A DNA stretch of 64,000 bases from JANXUR01 sp038229415 (GTDB lineage Bacteria; Acidobacteriota; Terriglobia; Terriglobales; Acidobacteriaceae), in contig JBBROM010000007.1 of NCBI GenBank assembly GCA_038229415.1, positions 62,001 to 126,000 on the forward strand, in the 5' to 3' direction. A program made the translations under genes and the position numbers. The first letter of the stretch is position 1, and each line of letters begins with the position of its first letter. The notes below the pieces were generated by a model. The model did no database searches. It was not told the origin of the DNA and worked only from the letters and a program-made list of their open reading frames with translations. Positions 1 through 7,895 of the stretch are shown here, piece after piece.

Positions 1-372
1 CTGTTTGGCGAGCTTCTCATCGCCGTAACCGCCGAGCCGCGAGTAGGAGATTTCATGGAAATGAGTATTCTTATCCAGACTGTCCAGCCCACCGGACTTG
101 ATCATCTCCACCATCACTTTGGAGAGCTTCTCGGTCGCCTTCTTGTCAATGATCTTTTCTGGCTCAAGAATATGGAGTAACCCTTTGTCCTTGAGAGGTA
201 GCGCGATTGCCGGATCCTCGTACTCCGGCTTTCCTTTCAGGTAGTTGGGTAGGAGTAAAGCTACGCCATCAAAGAACAGGATCAGGGTCTTGATCCAATC
301 CGAGCCGCGCCACATTGGTCCCGGATAATAGAAAGCGATTTCTTTGTTATTGCTGGGCAGCTTTGCAGGCAT
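1..372 (-). CDS. Partial hypothetical protein, DUF6236-like (C-terminus off the window)
   Basis: The minus strand is open from an ATG at 372 to the window edge, giving about 124 N-terminal residues. Near residues 14 to 27 it reads YYPGPMWRGSDWIK, followed by a hydrophobic stretch. This resembles the start of DUF6236 proteins, a family of unknown function I recall only loosely, so the family label is tentative. The codons look like genuine coding sequence, with no internal stop. There is no good Shine-Dalgarno. A TACAAT box lies on the minus strand at 380-385, seven bases before the ATG, so the mRNA may be leaderless. It lies inside the element carried by the neighbouring integrase and is probably cargo. 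Confidence 0.55.
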   Translation of the reverse strand, partial: MPAKLPSNNKEIAFYYPGPMWRGSDWIKTLILFFDGVALLLPNYLKGKPEYEDPAIALPLKDKGLLHILEPEKIIDKKATEKLSKVMVEMIKSGGLDSLDKNTHFHEISYSRLGGYGDEKLAKQ

Positions 373-557
373 CCGACCTATTGTATGAGTAGACGAGCGG
401 GGACGTCAAGAGACACGTGAGAGTCGCCAGTGGCTATCGCTGAATGGCTACGGCGGATAGATCGCGGCCCTTTTTCATAGCCAGCTGGCTGTAAATGCCC
501 GGATGAGCATGAAGAAAAACCGATCCCCCTATTCGGCAGATTCCTGACCAATGCATG

Positions 558-1739
558 TCAGTGGACTCGCGGGGCTGCCTGGGCGCTGTGAGTAAGCCAC
601 TCGCTGTGTACCTGCCAGCTCAGCCTTACGCTGTTTTCAAGCTGTTCCTGCCGCGCTTTCACGAAGGGCGCGTAGTGCTTTTCCGTGACCTTCACGCTGC
701 TGTGTCCAAGCAGGAGCGAAACTTGGTCAATCGGAACCCCCGAGAGCAGCAATTCAACTGCGAACGTATCGCGGAACATGTGAGGGTGGCAGCGTTTTGG
801 CGTGCCATCTGGCTGCCTGATCTTGGCACGGCGAAAGAGTCTGCGGAACGCACGCTGCCAACCTTTTTTTGCGGTTTCGGGGTCTCCGTTGCCACTCCAG
901 AAGAAAAAATTCGGATTCATGGTTGGCAGTGACCGCAGAAGTTGAGCGACCTCGGCGGGCAGGGGAACGCGAACAGGAACTCCGGTTTTGGCCCGGTACA
1001 AGAAAAGCTTTCCGTCAGCGCATAGCTTGTCCTTTTCGAGCGACACGGCGTCCCGGATGGCCAGCCCAGACCAGCGCATCAAAAGGATCAGGGCACGCAT
1101 TCGTTCTGGGCGATAGCGAAAGTCGCGGCCTCCGCGCCAATCTGCATACGCGTAGGTCGCGTCAACGATCCGCTGAAATTCCTCGCGGGTGAAATAGTCT
1201 GTCGGAACACGCTTCTCTTCGGCCTTCTTCATCTTGACGGCTGGATTTTTTCCCAGCCAGTCGTTGCTGATGCAGAACTCGAAAAAGCCGATCAATCGCT
1301 CATGTTTGCGGCGGGTCGTATTCGGGCCGTTGCCCCAGGATGCGCGAAACTTGATTAGATTCGGAGTCGTCAGCTCTTTCAGCAGAGCGAGGCCAACATC
1401 TTTCGCCCACGGCAGCAGTTGAACCTCAAACAGTGTCTTGCTCTGTTTGGTCGTTGACTTCGACAAACAGCGGCCTGCTTCGTCGGCCCTGAATGCGGCC
1501 ACTGCTTCCGCAATTGAGATCGCTGGCGCTGGCTTCGGTGCGCCGGGCCGCGCTGATTCTTCAAGCTGTCGGGCTTTGGCCTCAGCCTGCTCCCAGGTGC
1601 GGGTCTGTGCGCTGGTGCGAACGAATCCCTGTTCTTCGCTGGGAGTGCCCTGAATCCACTTGGGGCAGCGACACCGTCGCCATGCGATGTCGTCGCTGTG
1701 GGGGCAGGATTGCGTGTGGCGGGTGTACACGGAAAGCAT
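558..1739 (-). CDS. Tyrosine recombinase (site-specific integrase)
   Basis: This 393-residue protein should catalyse integration and excision of the element that extends to the left. The C-terminal catalytic domain carries the full tyrosine-recombinase set: Arg229 (in AIRD), Lys251, His320-x-x-Arg323 (HMFR), His346 (LLGH) and nucleophile Tyr356 (KHYAPF). A SAM-like DNA-binding segment lies at about residues 75-165. The N-terminus has a small Cys/His cluster (SCPHSD, CRCPKW) that could bind metal. I start it at 1739 because AAAAGGAG sits just upstream; a longer reading from 1796 lacks such a site. It is transcribed in the same direction as the tRNA-Ala gene and lies just beyond that gene's 3' end, the usual arrangement for tRNA-targeting integrases. 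Confidence 0.9.
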   Translation of the reverse strand: MLSVYTRHTQSCPHSDDIAWRRCRCPKWIQGTPSEEQGFVRTSAQTRTWEQAEAKARQLEESARPGAPKPAPAISIAEAVAAFRADEAGRCLSKSTTKQSKTLFEVQLLPWAKDVGLALLKELTTPNLIKFRASWGNGPNTTRRKHERLIGFFEFCISNDWLGKNPAVKMKKAEEKRVPTDYFTREEFQRIVDATYAYADWRGGRDFRYRPERMRALILLMRWSGLAIRDAVSLEKDKLCADGKLFLYRAKTGVPVRVPLPAEVAQLLRSLPTMNPNFFFWSGNGDPETAKKGWQRAFRRLFRRAKIRQPDGTPKRCHPHMFRDTFAVELLLSGVPIDQVSLLLGHSSVKVTEKHYAPFVKARQEQLENSVRLSWQVHSEWLTHSAQAAPRVH

Positions 1740-1788
1740 CTCTTTCGCTCCTTTTAAGAGAGATGCTGTTCCGACCGAAAACTCTCGG

Positions 1789-1807
1789 TTGTACAAAAAT
1801 TGTACAA
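1789..1807. promoter_or_regulatory. Twin TTGTACAA palindromes upstream of the integrase
   Basis: Two identical 8-bp palindromes TTGTACAA lie at 1789-1796 and 1800-1807, 11 bp apart, about one helical turn. They sit between the integrase start and the tRNA, and a minus-strand TACAAT box overlaps the second one. This looks like an operator over the integrase promoter, probably read by an element-encoded repressor. The regulator itself is not in the window. Confidence 0.5.
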
Positions 1808-1854
1808 ACCAAATGCGACTCTGTTTAAACCATTGAAACTATTGAGTCAAAATT

Positions 1855-1900
1855 TGGTGGAGCTAGTCGGGCTCGAACCGACGGCCTCGTCGTTGCGAAC
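1855..1900. other. Probable integration (att) site in the tRNA-Ala 3' half
   Basis: The integrase lies 115 bp beyond the tRNA 3' end and points away from it, so the tRNA 3' half is the likely crossover site. The tRNA is intact, so the element probably restored it on insertion. The second att copy, a partial repeat of this 3' segment, should lie left of the window; I found none between 1 and 560. Exact crossover bases cannot be read here. Confidence 0.45.
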
Positions 1901-1930
1901 GACGCGCTCTCCCAACTGAGCTATAGCCCC
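1855..1930 (-). tRNA. tRNA-Ala (anticodon CGC)
   Basis: The minus strand folds into a complete cloverleaf. The acceptor arm is GGGGCTA/TAGCTCC and includes the G3:U70 wobble pair that identifies alanine tRNAs. The D arm is GCTC/GAGC. The anticodon stem CGTCG/CGACG holds the loop TTCGCAA, giving anticodon CGC (codon GCG). The T arm GTCGG/CCGAC holds TTCGAGC. The discriminator is A and CCA is encoded at 1857-1855. The 3' end faces the integrase gene. Confidence 0.97.
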
Positions 1931-2071
1931 ACAGACGCGGACACGCCTGAAACAGGACGCGCGGTCAACTTGTGTATTTTAGCAATCCTGCTGGCGAAGC
2001 GCCAGCTTTGCTGGATCGCCAATTGGATCGTCAGTGGATCGCCGCTGCAACGCCAGCCACATCAGCGCATC

Positions 2072-2077
2072 TATAAT
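2072..2077 (+). promoter_or_regulatory. -10 box (TATAAT) of ribA, possibly leaderless
   Basis: A perfect TATAAT ends two bases before an ATG (2080) and eight bases before an in-frame GTG (2086). No Shine-Dalgarno is present. Transcription would start close to the GTG, which suggests a leaderless message. The -35 region is weak. Confidence 0.5.
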
Positions 2078-2079
2078 GC

Positions 2080-2706
2080 ATGGTAGTGAACCCTTCCAGT
2101 CACATTCGACAAGTAGCCGACGCAGATTTCCCCACCCGTTGGGGCCCGTTTCGCATTCTGGGCTTCGAGGGCACCTTTGGCAGTTTTCCAGAGACGAGCA
2201 AGGAAGAGGCTGTCGCACTGGTGATGGGCGATATTCACGGCACTCCTCCGCTGGTTCGCATTCATTCGCAGTGTCTTACCGGTGACGTCTTCGGCTCGCT
2301 GCGTTGCGACTGCCGTGCGCAACTGGAGATGGCGATGCAGATGATCAGCGACGCTGGCGTCGGTATTCTCATCTACGAGCAGCAAGAGGGCCGCGGGATC
2401 GGCCTGATGGCGAAGTTGCAAGCCTATGAGTTGCAGGATCAGGGTCGCGACACCGTCGAGGCGAACGAAGATCTTGGCTTTGAGGCAGACCATCGCAACT
2501 TTTCGCTTCCGGTCGGGATGCTAAAGCACTTGGGCGTGGGTGAAGTGCGGCTACTATCCAACAATCCGGAGAAGGTTTCCGCACTGGAGCGGGCCGGCGT
2601 CAAAGTCGTCGAGCGAGTGCAGTGTGAAGTGGAGGCTAACGAGCACACAGTAGCCTACTTGAAGACAAAAAAAGAAAAGATGGGCCACCTGCTCACTTCG
2701 TTTTAG
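2080..2706 (+). CDS. ribA: GTP cyclohydrolase II
   Basis: The enzyme converts GTP to 2,5-diamino-6-ribosylamino-pyrimidinone 5'-phosphate, formate and pyrophosphate, the first step of riboflavin synthesis. The 208-residue protein has zinc ligands Cys65, Cys76 and Cys78 with the spacing seen in E. coli RibA, the EGRGIGL motif at 103-109 and RLLSNNPEK at 157-165. It lacks the DHBP synthase half of fused RibBA proteins, so that activity must be encoded elsewhere. ATG 2080 is used here, but a leaderless start at GTG 2086, two codons in, is at least as likely. No FMN riboswitch is visible in the short upstream gap. Confidence 0.93.
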   Translation: MVVNPSSHIRQVADADFPTRWGPFRILGFEGTFGSFPETSKEEAVALVMGDIHGTPPLVRIHSQCLTGDVFGSLRCDCRAQLEMAMQMISDAGVGILIYEQQEGRGIGLMAKLQAYELQDQGRDTVEANEDLGFEADHRNFSLPVGMLKHLGVGEVRLLSNNPEKVSALERAGVKVVERVQCEVEANEHTVAYLKTKKEKMGHLLTSF

Positions 2707-2772
2707 CAAGCAACCCGCATTACTTCTGGCACAGGCTCGTTGCCGCGGGGCCAGATGCAGTGTCTTGTCCCG

Positions 2773-2778
2773 TATAGT
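2773..2778 (+). promoter_or_regulatory. -10 box (TATAGT) of the Nudix gene, leaderless candidate
   Basis: TATAGT lies six bases before the ATG at 2785, so the transcript would begin at or next to the start codon. No Shine-Dalgarno and no clear -35 element are seen. Confidence 0.45.
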
Positions 2779-2784
2779 GGAAAG

Positions 2785-3399
2785 ATGGCTACCAGCAAAA
2801 CCTCACCAGCAAATTCCAAGCCTCCTTCACGTAAGCCCGTCAAGGGCAAAATTTTGTCATCGAAAGTTGCGTACGATGGCCCATTGTTTCGCGTCACCAC
2901 CGATCTGGTGCTGGAGCCCAGCGGGGTTCGCGCGCGCCGTGACATTGTGCGGCACAACGGTTCAGTGGTGGTAATTGCGGTGGACGAAAGCGGGCCTTCT
3001 GGAACGGAGCCACGCATTCTGCTCGAACATCAGTACCGCCACGCCGCTGCCGACTATATGTGGGAACTGCCAGCCGGTCGCATTGATGCGGGCGAAGCGG
3101 AGCTTTCCGCCGCCAAGCGCGAACTGAAGGAAGAGACCGGATACACTGCGGCGCGCTGGAAAAAAGCGTTGATGTATTACGCCAGCCCGGGATTTCTGCA
3201 GGAAACGATGGCAGTATTCCTTGCCCGCGGACTGCGTGCTGGCGTTGCCCAGCCCGAGGCCGATGAGGTGATTCGCATAAAGTTTTTCCCTCTCTCGGAA
3301 GCCGTCAAAATGGCTGTGAACGGCAAGTTCCGCGATGGCAAAACGATTGCTGGCGTGTTGTGGCTGGCACAAATACTCGGTACGAACGCAGCGCAGTAG
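2785..3399 (+). CDS. Nudix hydrolase, ADP-ribose pyrophosphatase type
   Basis: This 204-residue enzyme probably cleaves ADP-ribose or a related nucleoside diphosphate sugar to AMP and a phosphosugar. The Nudix box is complete at residues 98-120: Gly98, Glu104, then RELKEETGY with the metal-binding glutamates. The ELPAGRID lead-in and the SPGFLQE segment downstream match the ADPR pyrophosphatase subgroup. The N-terminal 20 residues are Lys/Ser/Pro rich. The start is ATG 2785, because the upstream TTG at 2740 would place the -10 box inside the gene. It follows ribA on the same strand but appears to have its own promoter. Confidence 0.85.
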   Translation: MATSKTSPANSKPPSRKPVKGKILSSKVAYDGPLFRVTTDLVLEPSGVRARRDIVRHNGSVVVIAVDESGPSGTEPRILLEHQYRHAAADYMWELPAGRIDAGEAELSAAKRELKEETGYTAARWKKALMYYASPGFLQETMAVFLARGLRAGVAQPEADEVIRIKFFPLSEAVKMAVNGKFRDGKTIAGVLWLAQILGTNAAQ

Positions 3400-3457
3400 A
3401 TTCGTACACATTCGCAACAACACAAATTCCATTTTTAGGATATCGGTTCCCGTCTCG

Positions 3458-3660
3458 TTGTATCTCTTTTTGGTGTGTACTATTTTCCAATTGACGGAAG
3501 CGGCCAGACATCGCAAAATTGTTGTAACGGGGTTACAGTTTTTGGGTCTCCTGACACGTGCCTGGCTCATGCTGGTTCGTCGCAAGGAATGCTTGGGGAA
3601 AAACGGGTTGGTCGGCTGACGCAAGTCCGCAGATCAACACAATTTTTCGGGGGTTCCCAA
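3458..3660 (+). promoter_or_regulatory. Putative promoter and long leader of the cold-shock gene
   Basis: TTGTAT (3458-3463) and TATTTT (3481-3486) are 17 bp apart and could be -35 and -10 elements. The resulting leader of about 165 bases is long, as is common for cspA-type mRNAs whose leaders respond to cold. It contains a perfect hairpin, TGTAAC/GTTACA with a 3-base loop, at 3523-3537, and a GGGGG run before the start. The promoter call is by eye. Confidence 0.35.
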
Positions 3661-3870
3661 GTGAGTCGTATTCGTGGCACAGTCAAGTGGTTTAACAACG
3701 CAAAAGGTTTTGGATTCCTCGGACATGACGGTGGCGCTGACGTATTCGTCCATTATTCTGCAATCGAAAGCGAAGGCTACAAGTCTCTCGCTGAAAACGA
3801 GCCGGTCGAATTTGAGATCGTGCAAGGCGCCAAGGGCCCACAAGCCGCTAGCGTAACCCGCGTCACCTAG
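3661..3870 (+). CDS. Cold-shock domain protein (CspA family)
   Basis: The 69-residue protein is a single OB-fold cold-shock domain that binds single-stranded RNA and DNA and melts RNA structure. RNP1 is KGFGFL (15-20) and RNP2 is VFVH (28-31), preceded by GTVKWFN. The start is GTG 3661, after a GGGGG Shine-Dalgarno-like run, since all family members begin just before the G(T/I)VKWFN strand. Downstream, at 3916-3933, a stem with a TTCG tetraloop (GCCATGC/GCGTGGC) may end transcription but has no T-run. Transcriptional or translational control through the long leader is likely. Confidence 0.92.
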   Translation: MSRIRGTVKWFNNAKGFGFLGHDGGADVFVHYSAIESEGYKSLAENEPVEFEIVQGAKGPQAASVTRVT

Positions 3871-4029
3871 CGGGAACCTCCTCCCAATCACTCTGTCTAC
3901 TGGTGCCAGGGTTTGGCCATGCTTCGGCGTGGCTGAGCCTAGGCTACTCGTTCGATGCGCTTCATCGAGCGCAGCCAAGGTACGTCTACAATGTGTTCAT
4001 CGCGCCTTTGCTCTGGCGCGCCTACTCTC

Positions 4030-5838
4030 ATGGACAACGCCAGCATTGCCCGCATCCTCAGTGAAACCGCGTCGCTTATGGAAATTGATGGCGGCGACTC
4101 GTTCCGCATCCGCTCCTACCGCAACGCCGCCGAGGCGATTGAAGCGCTGCCCCAGCAAGTTAGCGATCTGATTGCCGATCCTAAAAAGCTGTTGGCCGTG
4201 CAAGGCATCGGCAAGGGTATGCTTGCAAATCTTGACGAGATCGCCAAACACGGTCAACTGGCGAAGCACGCCGAACTCATCGAAAAATATGGCGCTTCGA
4301 TGCTGGAGCTGCTTAAGATTCAAGGCCTCGGCCCGAAGACGATCGCGCTACTGTGGAGCGCGCATCAGGCGAATTCGCTCGATGCCGTGGCACAGCTTGC
4401 GCGTGAAGGCAAGATTCGCGAACTGCCGCGCATGGGCGAAAAGCACGAAACGAAAATCCTCAAGGCGATTGAAGATTATCGCCGTATCGCTGGGCGATTT
4501 TTGATTGATGACGCAGAAGCGGTGGCGACTCAGCTTGCGGAATATCTGGGAACATCGCCGCTGGCTGCGGGCATTGAAAAAATTACGCCAGCTGGCTCAC
4601 TGCGGCGCGGGCGCGAGACAGTTGGCGATCTGGATATTCTCGTCACCGGCCCGGCCTGCGTTTCAGACGTAGATCGCCATGGCTTGATCGAGCACATTCT
4701 GCGCTTCCCTGCCCTAACCGATGTGCTGGCGAAGGGCGACAACAAGGTCAGCTTCCGCGTGCAGAGTGGTTTGCAGGTGGACGTGCGGCTGCTCGCGCCC
4801 GAGAGTTTTGGCGCTGCGATGTGCTACTTCACCGGATCGAAGTCGCACAATGTGGCCCTTCGTCAGCGCGCGCTGCGCATGGGTTACACGCTCAACGAAT
4901 ACGCGCTCGCCGAACTTGGCGCGGATGGCGCCGCAGGCAAGCCGGTAGCGAGTGCGTCCGAGGAAGAGATTTACGCGGCGCTCAAGCTGCCGTATATTCC
5001 TCCGGAGATGCGAGAAAATCTCGGCGAAATAGACGCCGCCGAGCACGGTACTTTGCCAGAGCTGATCACGCTCGCCGACATTCGTGGCGACGTACATATG
5101 CACACCACCGAAACCGACGGCAAAAACTCCATCGCTGAGATGGCCGATGCCGCGATCGCACGTGGCTATGAATACATCGCCATCACCGACCACAGCAAGG
5201 CGCTCGCCTTCGCCAACGGACTCGACGACAAGCGCGCGCTGGAACATATTAGCCGTATTCGCGAGGCGGACAAGCAGTATGCGGGCGACGCCGCTTCTAC
5301 CAAGAAGCAAGGCCAGCCCGGCATTCGCATTCTGGCCGGAATAGAAGTGGACATTCTCGCCGACGGCTCACTTGACCTGTCAGACGAGGTGCTGGCCGAG
5401 ATGGATCTCGTCATCGCCAGCGTACACAGCCACTTCAATCAGGACCGCGCCGAAAGGACCGCTCGCCTGCTGCGTGCTGTGGCAAACCCTCACGTCTGCA
5501 TTCTCGGGCACCCGACCGGGCGCTTGCAGTTACGGCGCGAGGCCTATCCAGTGGACATGGAGCAACTGCTGCAGGCCGCGGCCAAGCACAAAGTGGCGAT
5601 GGAGTTGAATGCGCACCCCGACCGGCTCGACCTGAACGACGTTCACCTGCGCATGGCCCGCGAACACGGCGTAAAGATCGTGATCAACACCGACGCGCAC
5701 CACACCTCGCACCTGGAAAAGATGCGCTACGGAATCCTGCAAGCCCGCCGCGCCTGGCTGACGAAGGATGATGTGCTGAACACGCTGGGGGTAGAGAAGT
5801 TTGGGAAGATAATAAACATGACTGGTGAGAAACGCTAG
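4030..5838 (+). CDS. polX: DNA polymerase/3'-5' exonuclease PolX
   Basis: This 602-residue family X repair polymerase fills short gaps in base excision repair. Helix-hairpin-helix elements lie at about 57-63 (VQGIGKG) and 97-103 (IQGLGPK). The nucleotidyltransferase site is GSLRRG (189-194) with Asp200 and Asp202 (GDLDILV) and third Asp251 (VDVRLL). The C-terminal PHP exonuclease domain begins near residue 350, with metal ligands in DVHMHT, TDHS, SVHSH, NAHP and DAHH all present. MDNASIARIL matches the usual N-terminus of the family, so I use ATG 4030 rather than the upstream frame from 3955. A TACAAT box at 3987-3992 could drive it. Confidence 0.93.
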   Translation: MDNASIARILSETASLMEIDGGDSFRIRSYRNAAEAIEALPQQVSDLIADPKKLLAVQGIGKGMLANLDEIAKHGQLAKHAELIEKYGASMLELLKIQGLGPKTIALLWSAHQANSLDAVAQLAREGKIRELPRMGEKHETKILKAIEDYRRIAGRFLIDDAEAVATQLAEYLGTSPLAAGIEKITPAGSLRRGRETVGDLDILVTGPACVSDVDRHGLIEHILRFPALTDVLAKGDNKVSFRVQSGLQVDVRLLAPESFGAAMCYFTGSKSHNVALRQRALRMGYTLNEYALAELGADGAAGKPVASASEEEIYAALKLPYIPPEMRENLGEIDAAEHGTLPELITLADIRGDVHMHTTETDGKNSIAEMADAAIARGYEYIAITDHSKALAFANGLDDKRALEHISRIREADKQYAGDAASTKKQGQPGIRILAGIEVDILADGSLDLSDEVLAEMDLVIASVHSHFNQDRAERTARLLRAVANPHVCILGHPTGRLQLRREAYPVDMEQLLQAAAKHKVAMELNAHPDRLDLNDVHLRMAREHGVKIVINTDAHHTSHLEKMRYGILQARRAWLTKDDVLNTLGVEKFGKIINMTGEKR

Positions 5839-5902
5839 TTAACGGCTCAGCGTTCAACGGGGCACAGCACGTAAGCGGGCGTCTCGGCTACAAGTAATTC
5901 CA

Positions 5903-5942
5903 AAACGGGAAGTAGGCCAACCAAAAGACGGGCCTCCTACCC
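5903..5942 (-). terminator. Intrinsic terminator for the gene at 5962-6393
   Basis: Read on the minus strand, GGGTAGGAGGCC and GGCCTACTTCCC form a near-perfect 12-bp stem with a 12-base loop, followed by GTTTT. It lies between the convergent polX and secreted-protein genes. Confidence 0.5.
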
Positions 5943-5961
5943 ACACTCGCCCGCCTTTTCC

Positions 5962-6393
5962 TCACTTCTGATTCGCTATCCATTTCTGCACGTTATCGTC
6001 CAAGTTGGCTAGTGCTCCACCCGCAGAGGATTGGACTCGCTCACGTCCCGAGATCAGGGTGACCAAGAAAGAGTTGCAGAGAGTGGAGATCGTGGTGACA
6101 ACAGAAACTGCGGTGAAATTGTCACTCGGAGCGATCTGAACAGTTGTAACCCGCACGATCAAAAATGCGTCGGCGTCGGTTTCAACTAAACAGTATGAGG
6201 CCGAACGCCGTATCGCTTCTCGAAATTCAAAGAGCCAAAGCGGACCTACCGTATCACCACCTGTGTCAGTGCGTAAAATCATGGCGCGGACACCCGAGTG
6301 CGGGATACCAGGACTGCAGTTAGCACAAACCGCGAGCTTTGCTGATCCCGCGACAAGTATGGCAAGTACAACCAACAAATGACTGAACTTCAT
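5962..6393 (-). CDS. Small secreted protein of unknown function
   Basis: I do not recognise this 143-residue protein. It begins with a clear signal peptide (MKFSHLLVVLAILVAGSAKL, cleavage near AVCA), so it should be exported. The mature part has several cysteines (NCSPG, SYCLVET, LCNSF) and a mostly beta-rich hydrophobic pattern. The start is ATG 6393, preceded by GGAGGGG at a good distance; a longer frame from 6474 would bury the signal peptide. It stands alone, upstream of a terminator and downstream of the DUF4238 gene on the same strand. Confidence 0.65.
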   Translation of the reverse strand: MKFSHLLVVLAILVAGSAKLAVCANCSPGIPHSGVRAMILRTDTGGDTVGPLWLFEFREAIRRSASYCLVETDADAFLIVRVTTVQIAPSDNFTAVSVVTTISTLCNSFLVTLISGRERVQSSAGGALANLDDNVQKWIANQK

Positions 6394-6504
6394 GTACCCC
6401 TCCCTCGCTACTGAAACCAAGACTCCTGTGGTGGGCGACCCAAGCTTTCTGCAGTCTCTACTTTCGTCACTCACCCGCTTCTCCGTGGCGCTTGTAATAA
6501 GTTC

Positions 6505-7488
6505 CTACTCCTGCGTACAAGAATCTTTTCTACGCAATATTCCATCATCAGGATCATAGAAATTCATTTCGAGGGCCCCTGTAGCGCCGATCTTATCGAA
6601 CACAGCAGCAATACGGGAAGAATTTTCTGAAGCAAACAGCCATCGGTGAGCCATTGTCATAATGCCTTTATTGACCAGACAGACTCGGTGCCCCGAAAAG
6701 ACTTGGATTGCAGGTTTCCTAGCCCTGCTGGCGAGCAGGCACGCCACTGGAGAAAGCGGGAAGACGACCTGGATACGCTGCTCTTTAAAGGATAGCCCGA
6801 GCGTCGCACCCCCGCCATCTCGCGGGAGTACACTCACTACGGGATTATCCGATGTGACGAAATGAGAGTTTCCGTCGCTGTGCAAGACAGTCCAGTTCAT
6901 CTCCAACAGTTGCTGGTAATTGTTTTCAGCAAGGTCGAGCATCATTCGCAAATTGATGAATGGGTCCGCCTGCTGAAAAGATTCACCCTCTAGCATCTGT
7001 TGGCGAACTGTCTCCGGATCAACTGGTGTTTTCATTGGCACCTGTAATGCCTCAAATCGCCTGCGAAACTCCAGCGGCTCATTTATGAACGGACTAAGCT
7101 GATCCGTCATTTGTCCACCGGCGACGTCGTTTACCAGAACCCTTGCGATGGGTACCCGTGCAGACAGCGTTCCCACGAACTTTGCAAGGAGGTCTTTGTC
7201 CACATTTGACACGGTGCCAGCGTGCGCGAATCGGTTAATGGTTTCCTTGGTTCGACCAGACTCTAAACTTTGAAAGTATTCGTCAACGAGGTTGTTGCGT
7301 TCCCCTCCGTGATCGAAGGAGTAAAAATCCCGCTGGTGCGCTACTTCTCTGGGCGCCGCATGTCTTGGTGGCTCTCCCTTCTCGTATACCCACAAATTCT
7401 GCTTGCCCTCGCGTTCAAGATTGGGGTCTATGAACCATTTGAGATATAGCTGGGAAACGTAGTGCTGCGCTCTATTTGTGCCGGGCAT
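6505..7488 (-). CDS. DUF4238 family protein
   Basis: The 327-residue protein opens with the family hallmark QHYVSQLYL (8-16), continues with DEYFQSLE (69-76) and has the conserved FVTSDNPVV at 210-218. These are signatures of DUF4238, a family of unknown biochemical activity often found in accessory regions. No signal peptide or membrane segment is seen, so it is likely cytoplasmic. The start at ATG 7488 puts the QHYV motif at its usual distance from the N-terminus; no strong Shine-Dalgarno is visible. It follows a HigA-like gene on the same strand, with a REP-like repeat in between. Confidence 0.75.
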   Translation of the reverse strand: MPGTNRAQHYVSQLYLKWFIDPNLEREGKQNLWVYEKGEPPRHAAPREVAHQRDFYSFDHGGERNNLVDEYFQSLESGRTKETINRFAHAGTVSNVDKDLLAKFVGTLSARVPIARVLVNDVAGGQMTDQLSPFINEPLEFRRRFEALQVPMKTPVDPETVRQQMLEGESFQQADPFINLRMMLDLAENNYQQLLEMNWTVLHSDGNSHFVTSDNPVVSVLPRDGGGATLGLSFKEQRIQVVFPLSPVACLLASRARKPAIQVFSGHRVCLVNKGIMTMAHRWLFASENSSRIAAVFDKIGATGALEMNFYDPDDGILRRKDSCTQE

Positions 7489-7575
7489 AGTAAAGTTCGG
7501 TTCGCTTTTCTGCTTTGAATACACTTTCCCTACAGTAAACAAGCTTTCCGCGGGTGCCCGCTGATCAAAGCGGCT

Positions 7576-7599
7576 GCCGGGTGCCACCCTTCGATTTTT
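7576..7599. repeat. REP-like element, GGGTGCC..CCTTCG family
   Basis: GCCGGGTGCCACCCTTCG followed by ATTTTT matches, apart from small changes, two further copies at 47209 and 47298. I recall similar sequences scattered in acidobacterial intergenic regions. It lies just upstream of the DUF4238 gene. Confidence 0.45.
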
Positions 7600-7658
7600 G
7601 AACGGTAGGACCTAAGCCTACCGATCCTCCATGTGTTTAACACCCGCTAGTGCGTCCC

Positions 7659-7895
7659 TCACGCCTGCGTTAAGTCAAAGGCTACCTGCATCCGCAGCCA
7701 GGTTTCGGCGGTACTGCCGAAAGCCTTGCTGAGCCTAATGGCCATCTCCGGGCTGATGCCCGACTTGCCGTTCACCACGTTGTTCAACGCTTGCCGCGTC
7801 ACACCCAATACAGCAGCACCGTCGGTTACGGTAAGGCCGAGTGGTTCTAGGCAGTCTACGCGGACAATCGCGCCAGGATGTACGGGATTCTTCAT
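7659..7895 (-). CDS. HigA-type HTH regulator (orphan antitoxin), copy 1
   Basis: The 78-residue protein is an XRE-family helix-turn-helix of the HigA/VapI addiction-module type. Its core reads LTVTDGAAVLGVTRQALNNV, then NGKSGISPEMAIRLSKAF and a WLRMQ end. It probably binds DNA as a dimer. A HigB toxin normally lies directly upstream, but none is encoded in the 379-bp gap before it or after it, so it appears to be an orphan. The start is ATG 7895, with GAGG nine bases upstream. A close paralogue lies at 8562-8855. It has its own strong promoter with a tandem repeat that may be its operator. Confidence 0.8.
   Translation of the reverse strand: MKNPVHPGAIVRVDCLEPLGLTVTDGAAVLGVTRQALNNVVNGKSGISPEMAIRLSKAFGSTAETWLRMQVAFDLTQA

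Noticed and set aside
1..560. Left att copy (partial tRNA-Ala repeat) inside the window
   Set aside because: I scanned for the TTCGAGC..GCTCCACCA segment and found no match; the partner site must lie further left.
3523..3537. The TGTAAC/GTTACA hairpin in the csp leader as a terminator
   Set aside because: There is only a short loop and no clean T-run before the gene; it may instead be a regulatory stem.
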